This document shows positions 1 to 5,400 of a stretch of 5,997 nucleotides of DNA, one piece after another. The translations under genes and the position numbers were made by a program. Origin of the DNA: a bacterium. Its GTDB lineage: Bacteria; UBA6262; WVXT01. The DNA lies in NCBI GenBank assembly GCA_035530055.1, contig DATKVN010000092.1, positions 1-5,997 on the forward strand, read 5' to 3'. Under the pieces are notes generated by a model. It made no database searches. It was not told where the DNA came from and saw nothing but the letters and a program-made list of their open reading frames with translations. Within the stretch, counting starts at the first letter, position 1. Every line of letters begins with the position of its first letter.

Positions 1-707
1 GGCGGTGCGGCTGTTTTGGTTACCACCTCTGAACTGCCTCTTTTAGGAATATAACCTTCTCTGACGATTTTGCTCCCAGGGGTCTCTTCCCTTAAAGAAA
101 TAGAAGATTTGCTCGACTCCTTAATGCCAAGAGTCCCTTGAACTGGTATAACCAGAGTATCTTCCAGGTTATCGGAATTTGAAACTTCTTCCTCAACTTC
201 AAAAATAGGCATAGTTGTCTCTGACGGTCCTATTTTTTCCTCTAGATAGCCTCCCTTTGCAATTTGTCTTGTGGTTACTGCTTCGTCAGGAAACGCATGC
301 CCCTTTTCTGTACTGAGAGACTCTCGAACTTCAGGGGTAGCCTCAGGAACAAAATTCTTCTGCCCAACAAAAGTCTTGTCTTGTAAGAATTTTGATTCAT
401 TTACTTTTTTAGCCGACTTACTGATTTTCAAAGTCTCCTTCAATTCCATCAATTTACCAGGTTCTCTTTTAGGACGTTGCTTAGTAAAAGCCAAAAGACT
501 TTCTGGTTTGGGCTTGTGCCTCTTTATCTGTTTTATCCTGCCGGAAATACGTTCAATTTCTGCTTTGGTCAAATAAGCCACCTCAGTAATTTTGAGTTGC
601 GCCTCTTCCCGGAGAGAAGCCCTCTGCCCAAGGGTAAAAAGAGTGGCTAAGAGCAAAATGTGAATCAAACAAGAAGTAAAAAATGAGTTTATTATCTCTT
701 TGTTCAT
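1..707 (-). CDS. TonB/TolA-like periplasmic energy transducer, N-terminal part (3' partial)
   Basis: The frame is open for 235 codons and leaves the window before any stop. The N-terminus is MNKEIINS followed by one hydrophobic helix (about residues 9-27). Inside it Ser12-xxx-His16 (SCLIH) matches the Ser16/His20 pair of E. coli TonB, through which TonB and TolA engage the ExbB/ExbD or TolQ/TolR channel. After the helix comes a long polar, Lys/Glu/Pro-rich region (for example KRHKPKPES and KQRPKREPGK) with no predicted fold, as in periplasm-spanning linkers. The C-terminal domain, which would tell TonB from TolA, is outside the window. The ATG at 707 has AGGA 8 nt upstream. The position directly after tolQ-exbD-exbD supports the call. 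The spacer repeat at 726-741 ends just before the ribosome site. Confidence 0.78.
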   Translation of the reverse strand, partial: MNKEIINSFFTSCLIHILLLATLFTLGQRASLREEAQLKITEVAYLTKAEIERISGRIKQIKRHKPKPESLLAFTKQRPKREPGKLMELKETLKISKSAKKVNESKFLQDKTFVGQKNFVPEATPEVRESLSTEKGHAFPDEAVTTRQIAKGGYLEEKIGPSETTMPIFEVEEEVSNSDNLEDTLVIPVQGTLGIKESSKSSISLREETPGSKIVREGYIPKRGSSEVVTKTAAP

Positions 708-832
708 TGGTAAAATCCTGAATTCAAAACATCTGGAGTCCCCTGATTCATCGGAGCGTTCAATAAACGCAACCTAAAGGTTGCGACTACCAAAAACATA
801 ATAATAACCAAGAAAAATAGAGTTGACCCCAT
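704..832 (-). CDS. Doubtful 42-residue single-TM small ORF between exbD copy 2 and the tonB-like gene
   Basis: The ATG at 832-830 opens a 42-codon frame with a hydrophobic stretch (STLFFLVIIMFLVVATF, residues 3-19), then basic RLRLL, then a polar tail ending GFYQ. Its TGA overlaps the ATG of the tonB-like gene (ATGA), the same arrangement seen between the two exbD genes. Against it, the ribosome site is weak (GGA 10 nt upstream) and the coding strand here is T-rich, which gives hydrophobic residues by chance. The frame also runs through the CGCAACC/GGTTGCG hairpin of a repeat-like spacer. I recognise no family. Confidence 0.22.
   Translation of the reverse strand: MGSTLFFLVIIMFLVVATFRLRLLNAPMNQGTPDVLNSGFYQ
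716..719 (-). promoter_or_regulatory. Shine-Dalgarno of the tonB-like gene
   Basis: AGGA (in CAGGAT on the minus strand) lies 8 nt before the ATG at 707. It is modest compared with the tolQ site and supports this Met as the start, which also places the hydrophobic helix at the proper distance from the N-terminus. Confidence 0.55.
726..741. repeat. 16-bp sequence repeated before the tonB-like gene and before the tolQ gene
   Basis: The plus strand at 726-741 and at 2345-2360 is identical (AAAACATCTGGAGTCC). In both places it sits just upstream of a gene start, 18 bp before the tonB-like ATG and 37 bp before the tolQ ATG, and adjoins palindromic DNA. It may be the conserved end of a repeat family or a shared regulatory or processing site. 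Confidence 0.7.
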
Positions 833-875
833 TTTTATACAATCCAATCGCGAAACAAGTTTCGCTACTCCAGAT
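731..875. repeat. Possible MITE/REP-like element with 9-bp terminal inverted repeats
   Basis: ATCTGGAGT (731-739) and ACTCCAGAT (867-875) are perfect inverted repeats 145 bp apart. Between them lie two perfect hairpins: CGCAACC/GGTTGCG around TAAA (768-785) and GCGAAAC/GTTTCGC around AA (850-865). The right end runs into the last codons of exbD copy 2. The left end is part of a 16-bp sequence (726-741) also present at 2345-2360. No transposase is encoded. The element boundaries are inferred from the inverted repeats alone; target-site duplications are not obvious. Confidence 0.5.
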
Positions 876-1263
876 CAACCTCTGTTTTTTGTACTGTGGC
901 AATGGCAATCCGTCCTGCTCCAGACTCCTTGGCAATTTCCAGGACGGTTTCCACCTGGCCATAGGAAATATTCTTATCTGCTTTTATTACCATTAGATTA
1001 TAAGGGTCGATTTTGAATCTCTGTGACAAAAAAGGCTTCAGTTTCTCTAAGGAAATCAGTTTTTCATCCACGGAAATCCGGCCGTCTCTGGATAAGGTAA
1101 TGGTAATTTTTTGTTCCTCTCCCATTTCAGAAGTGGAAGCTCTGGGAAGGTCGACCTTTATTCTGGACTGACCGAGGAAAGGCGATATGAGGAGCAAAAT
1201 AAGAAGCACGATCAAAGCTAAGCTGATAGCTGGCATTAAATCTATTTCCGTCTTCAGTTTCAT
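865..1263 (-). CDS. ExbD/TolR-family protein, copy 2 (transmembrane Asp replaced by Ser)
   Basis: This 132-residue protein has the ExbD architecture: a short N-terminus, one transmembrane helix (about residues 9-31) and a periplasmic domain. The RIKVDLPRA motif follows the helix. The C-terminal pattern VIKADKNISYGQVETVLEIAKESGAGRIAIAT (about residues 91-122) is typical of ExbD/TolR. Where copy 1 reads N-L-T-P-L-S-D, this protein reads D-L-M-P-A-I-S: aligning on the Pro puts Ser14 (codon AGC) in place of the conserved Asp. The only nearby acid is Asp8, before the helix. The ATG overlaps the stop of copy 1 (ATGA), with AGAGGA just upstream. The final Leu-Glu-stop is read from a palindrome-associated TACTCCAG sequence, so the native C-terminus may have been altered. 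It is probably a regulatory or structural partner of copy 1. Confidence 0.9.
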   Translation of the reverse strand: MKLKTEIDLMPAISLALIVLLILLLISPFLGQSRIKVDLPRASTSEMGEEQKITITLSRDGRISVDEKLISLEKLKPFLSQRFKIDPYNLMVIKADKNISYGQVETVLEIAKESGAGRIAIATVQKTEVDLE

Positions 1264-1676
1264 CCTTTTCCTCTCTTTCTAAGTAAGGCAAGTTTATCCG
1301 CTCCTGCTTGCTTTGCAATATCAAGCACTTTTACAACCCGGTCCAGGAGAACATTCGCATCAGGAACAACAATCACTGTTCTTCCCTTCTTTTTAGCCAG
1401 TTCCTTCCCTAAATTCCACTTCAGATTTTTTATAGCTACTTCTTTACCATTTAAATAGACCTTCTGTCTGGTTATACTTATTGATACTGGCTGTAAATCT
1501 GGCTTGGGCGCCTCCGCCTTTTCGCTTCGAATTGCCTTGGTAGAATTTATTTTTATTCCTGTCCAGAGTAATGCCGGCATCGTTATTAAGAAAACAACAA
1601 TCAAAGTTAATGCAGCATCGCTCAAGGGAGTTAAGTTGGGCATGATTTTCATATCATTATGATTTTTTCTCTGCAT
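1260..1676 (-). CDS. ExbD/TolR-family protein, copy 1 (transmembrane Asp present)
   Basis: This 138-residue single-pass inner-membrane protein is the partner of the channel subunit. It has a short cytoplasmic N-terminus and then the family signature NLTPLSDAALTLIVVFLIT at residues 14-32. Asp20 sits at the position of the essential proton-carrying Asp25 of E. coli ExbD. A periplasmic domain follows, with the usual YLNGKEV strand and the VIVVPDANVLLDRVVKVLDIAKQAGADKLALL fold (about residues 98-131). The start was chosen at the ATG at 1676 because GAGGAG lies 7 nt upstream. An in-frame GTG at 1691 would add five residues but has no comparable ribosome site. The gene overlaps the tolQ end by 20 bp and the next gene by 4 bp, so translation is probably coupled. 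It binds the same motor as copy 2, from which it differs most in the transmembrane helix. Confidence 0.93.
   Translation of the reverse strand: MQRKNHNDMKIMPNLTPLSDAALTLIVVFLITMPALLWTGIKINSTKAIRSEKAEAPKPDLQPVSISITRQKVYLNGKEVAIKNLKWNLGKELAKKKGRTVIVVPDANVLLDRVVKVLDIAKQAGADKLALLRKRGKG
1269..1275 (-). promoter_or_regulatory. Shine-Dalgarno of exbD copy 2
   Basis: GAGAGGA on the minus strand ends 5 nt before the ATG at 1263, inside the last codons of copy 1. Together with the ATGA overlap it supports coupled translation of the two ExbD proteins. Confidence 0.6.
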
Positions 1677-2307
1677 TCTTTTGCTCCTCACGATAAATTC
1701 TTAGCCTTGCAATAAAATCGTCTCTGGCAATTTCCAATTCGGAATTAATAGTGGCGACCCGCCGGACAAAATAGTTATAAACTATAACGCAAGGAACTGC
1801 AATAAGTATGCCTGTGGCAGTAGTGACCAGTGCTTCTGCCACTCCCATCGCCACTACCGCCGACCCACCTGAACCTGTTATTGCTATATCATGAAAGGCG
1901 CGAATAATTCCCACAATTGTCCCAAACAATCCCAGTAGAGGAGAAATATGGCTTATGGTACCAATTATTCCGATGTTATTTTCATACTTCGTCCGCTCCC
2001 TGCTAATGGCATTGGTCATCAATTCCCGCACTGTCGTCTCATCATTTGTGTGATTTTTCAAACCTTCCTTTATTACCCTGGAAACAGGCGTAGCCCTTTC
2101 CCCACAATCCTTGAGGCATTCTGAAAATTGACCATTTATAACTTTTTCTGCAATTCTGGAGACAAACTCTGAAATTCTGTCCCGACTCTTGTGAAAATAT
2201 CGCCAGCGTTCAATACAAAAGGTAAGCCCTATTATGGAGACTACAGTCAACGCCCACATGGCAAAACTTCGAGAATACATCTCAAGAATAGGTAAACCGC
2301 CAAACAT
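1657..2307 (-). CDS. MotA/TolQ/ExbB-family proton channel protein
   Basis: This 216-residue inner-membrane subunit of an ExbB/ExbD-type motor would couple the proton gradient to movement of a TonB/TolA-like partner. The order of parts fits the family: TM1 at about residues 13-31, a cytoplasmic domain at about 40-110, TM2 at about 112-137 with the signature GLFGTIVG (126-133), and TM3 at about 152-180 with AEALVTTATG followed by AVPCVIVYNYF. T130, E158 and T163 align by eye with the pore-lining T148, E176 and T181 of E. coli ExbB, so the channel looks intact. The ATG at 2307 has a near-perfect Shine-Dalgarno 7 nt upstream. The 3' end overlaps the next gene by 20 bp. Sequence alone does not decide between TolQ and ExbB; the tandem ExbD genes and the TonB-like gene that follow fit either system. 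Confidence 0.95.
   Translation of the reverse strand: MFGGLPILEMYSRSFAMWALTVVSIIGLTFCIERWRYFHKSRDRISEFVSRIAEKVINGQFSECLKDCGERATPVSRVIKEGLKNHTNDETTVRELMTNAISRERTKYENNIGIIGTISHISPLLGLFGTIVGIIRAFHDIAITGSGGSAVVAMGVAEALVTTATGILIAVPCVIVYNYFVRRVATINSELEIARDDFIARLRIYREEQKNAEKKS
1684..1689 (-). promoter_or_regulatory. Shine-Dalgarno deciding the start of exbD copy 1
   Basis: GAGGAG on the minus strand lies 7 nt before the ATG at 1676 and inside the 3' end of the tolQ-like gene. It overlaps the alternative GTG codon at 1691-1689, which makes that GTG an unlikely start. Confidence 0.75.
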
Positions 2308-2314
2308 TTTGTGT

Positions 2315-2324
2315 ACCTCCTTAA
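2315..2324 (-). promoter_or_regulatory. Strong Shine-Dalgarno of the tolQ/exbB-like gene
   Basis: The minus strand reads TTAAGGAGGT, seven bases (ACACAAA) before the ATG at 2307. This is close to the full anti-SD complement and is the strongest ribosome site in the window. It suggests that the channel subunit is initiated independently of the long TPR gene upstream, fitting the high stoichiometry known for ExbB/TolQ. Confidence 0.85.
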
Positions 2325-2344
2325 GAATAGGAATGTCTAAATCT

Positions 2345-2401
2345 AAAACATCTGGAGTCCTTGCGAAAGCAAGGTTATTCCTCCCTTTCGGGAGGACTCC
2401 A
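2345..2401. repeat. Double-hairpin palindromic repeat at the TPR gene 3' end and the spacer before tolQ
   Basis: Hairpin B has arms CCTTGC (2359-2364) and GCAAGG (2369-2374) around GAAA. Hairpin A has arms CCTCCC (2380-2385) and GGGAGG (2390-2395) around TTTC. The pair is framed by an 8-bp inverted repeat, TGGAGTCC (2353-2360) and GGACTCCA (2394-2401). The TAA stop of the upstream gene (2377-2375) falls between the two hairpins. Neither hairpin is followed by a T-run on the transcribed strand, so a terminator role is not supported, although the structure could stabilise or process the mRNA. The flank at 2345-2360 is identical over 16 bp to 726-741. Confidence 0.8.
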
Positions 2402-5400
2402 CTCTTTCTGTTGTCCTTTCAGTTCCTCAAGCTTAATCTCGGCAAGGTCTTTCCACTTCACATCTTCAGTGCTATTGTCAATCTCTGTATATATAGTGAT
2501 GGCCGCATCACTTCTTCCCTGTTTTTCATATATTTCTGCCAGTCGGAGTAACCCTGCCAACCTGAATGGGTCATTTTTCGCTGGCAACCCTTGTAAAGTT
2601 TGATAGACATTAATCGCTTCTGCCATCTCGCCAAGACACTCATAGCAATCTCCCTCTCGATATTTAATTTCGCATTTCGTTATCTCCCGGGTAGGTTCTA
2701 CCATCTTATAGAATTCGATTGCCTGCCGATAGTCACCATTGTTTCTCGAAATCTCTCCTATCTGCCATTTAGCAAAATTGACTTTCTCTTCTTCTGGATG
2801 TTGCTCAATGAAGCTCTTATATTCCTCGACCGCCTTCTTCCACTCATTCAATTTTTTGTAAGCAAGAGCAATATTCAACCGAACATGGGAGGCAAAGCGG
2901 CTATCTGGATATTTTTGAAGAATTTCTTTGTAATGCTCTATACTCTCTTCTATCTCGCCCGCTTGAAATAACCCGTTTGCTAAGTGGAATTTAGCCATTT
3001 CCGTTAACTCGTCTTCAGGATAGCTGGAAACAAAATTCTGGAACGCTTTAATAGCCTCAGCAAACTTCTTCAAAGAATAATAGGCCTCTCCAAGATAATA
3101 GGAAGCCGACTTAGCAGATGAGACATGGGGATAATCAATTATAACTTTCTGGAAATTCTTAATCGCTTTATTGTATTCTCCTTTCTCAAAAGACCTTACC
3201 CCAAGTTGCCAGTAAGCTTCTCCAGCCAGACTCTCGCCAGGGTATCTGTTGACAAAATTCTCTAAACCTTCATCAGAGGAGCCTTCCCCGGTTGCCTTTT
3301 CATAATAGGAAACTTTTATTCCCTCGAGCGCCTGTTCTTTCCGCGAGTCTTCAGGATAGGTTTCTATAAATTTCTCGTATTCTTTAATTGCTTCTTCATA
3401 CTGCTTAGCATTATAGTAGCTTTCGGCAATGTGGAGTTGTGCCTCTTTAGCCTGTTCTGTCCCGGGAGATTCTGTAAGTAGCTTTCTGTAAAGTTTGATT
3501 GCCTCATTATACCTGCCAAGTCCGAAACTGGTATAAGCAGCTCTATCTAAAGCCTGAAGAACGACTTTGCTACCTCTCTTTCTATTTATTATTGCCTTCC
3601 AGGTCTTAATTGCTTCACTGTAATATCCAAGTCGATAAAACGAGAGTCCTTCTCGATAGAGAGCTTCGGCAACCATCTCATCTCGAGGGTATTGCTCGAC
3701 AAATCTCCTGTAGAACGAAAGAGAATTCTTATAATCTCTCTTATTGAAATGTAGATTGGCAACCTGTAGTTTTGCCACTTTGTCCACATCCTTATCGCCT
3801 TCTGCATAACATTCGAGAAATTCCCGATTTCTTATCAAAGCTAAATCGAACTTACCCTGTTCTGTGGCACAGGCTACCAGACCACTTTTAGCATATTTTG
3901 CCATTTGTGAGCCGGGATAGTTCTCCACGACATAATCATACATCTCTTCTGCTTCACTATATCTTTCTAACTGATAATATGCTTCCCCGATATAGTAGTA
4001 GGCTCCGGCTAACCATCCTCCGGGAGGAGAGAAAATCCCGGTGACCAGATTTCTATAACTCGTGATGAGGCTCTGGTAATCCTCCTGTTCATAGTAGGTC
4101 AATCCTAAGAGATATAATGCTTTGCCTCCCACTTCACTATCGGGCGCAATATTAATCACTGACTGATAAGCACTTTCTGCCTCAGAATAGCGACCGAGCT
4201 TCTGTAGACATAGACCCTTCAAAAGGAGAATATCTTTCCATCCCGGGCTACCAGAATACTGTTCAATAAACTTTTTCCCCTCTTCTAAAGACTTCTGATA
4301 TTCTCCCATTGAAGTATATAGATATACTAATTTATATTGAGAAAGCCTGGCAAGTTCAGAAGAAGTGAAACTACCGATTATAACCCGATAGTTCTCTATT
4401 GCCTCCCCGTTCTTCCCCAGGCCCTTTAATGACTCAGCCGTCAAATACTGGACGGAAGTTACCAACTCACTCCGGGGATATTGCCTGAAAAATATCTGGC
4501 AATTCTCTATCGCTTTTGAATAATTTTCCTGATTAAATCGACTTGCTCCAGTCATAAATCTGGCATGAGGAGCGAGTTCACTCTGCGGATAACTCGTCAA
4601 TAAATCCCAGAATTTTCTCATTGCAAAATTATACTGACCCATTCGGTAGAACGTCTCTCCCATACCGTATAGAGCATCGTCTGCCAATTCGCTTTCCGGA
4701 TGCTTGTCTATAAGTTCCTTATATTTCGCTTGAGCTTGAAGCTCTCTGTTCAGTTCTTCTAAACACCTTGCCTCGTAGTAGTCGCCGTAGACTCCATCCA
4801 CCTTTCCAAAGCTTTCTAAAGCCTGTTCATACTTCCCCTGATAATACCGGATTAAACCCAGGCTATAATTTACTCTATCCTCTCGAAGATATCCAGGGAA
4901 AGAACCGGTTAACCTTTCCAGAACACTCTCGGCTTCCACTGTCTTTCCCTGTTTCAAATAAGACTGGCTCATCCCGTAGAGGATTTCCGGAGCAAGGAAG
5001 CTATCTCCAAAACTTTCCCACAATTGGTTAAAGAGATTCAGAGCCTCACCATAATTTTTCAGATTGTAATAACACTCCGCTTTCCTCAAACTCGCACTTC
5101 CCACAAGTTCGCTCTGGGGCGAGGAACTGATTACCAATTCATACTCTCTAATAGCATTTCTGTAATCTCCTTGAGCAAAATAGGATTCAGCAATTAGATA
5201 ATGTTTTTCGTCTATTCTATCAATCTTTTCAAAAGGAGCTATCTCAACTTTAACCTCAGCTTTCAAAAGTGGTCTCTCAGGCTTCTCTTCCACCTGTGGG
5301 GTTTCGGCTTCTATCTTCTTGCTTTCCACAAGAATTGGGCGGGCAAGCTCGGCCTCACGCGTCCCCCTCCCTTTCGGGAGGACTCCAGGAAGCTCCGGAC

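Noticed and set aside
271-576. 101-codon plus-strand ORF opposite the tonB-like gene
   Set aside because: It lies antisense to the continuous tonB-like frame and has no recognisable domain or ribosome site.
790-840. AT-rich stretch (TATAAA, TATTAT on the minus strand) as a promoter for the tonB-like gene
   Set aside because: No -35 hexamer at a proper spacing could be found; the sequence is equally explained by the AT-rich centre of the repeat element.
850-865. Perfect hairpin GCGAAAC/GTTTCGC directly after exbD copy 2 as an intrinsic terminator
   Set aside because: On the transcribed (minus) strand it is followed by GATTGGATTG and not by a T-run, and the tonB-like gene continues in the same direction.
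774-962. 62-codon minus-strand ORF overlapping the end of exbD copy 2
   Set aside because: It is out of frame with a well-supported ExbD domain and runs through repeat hairpins; no ribosome site or family features.
4016-4028. TCCTCC-G-GGAGGA palindrome in TPR unit 11 as a third copy of hairpin A
   Set aside because: The arms are similar but the TTTC loop and the ACTCCA tail are missing, and the encoded SPPGG fits an ordinary loop; chance is as likely.
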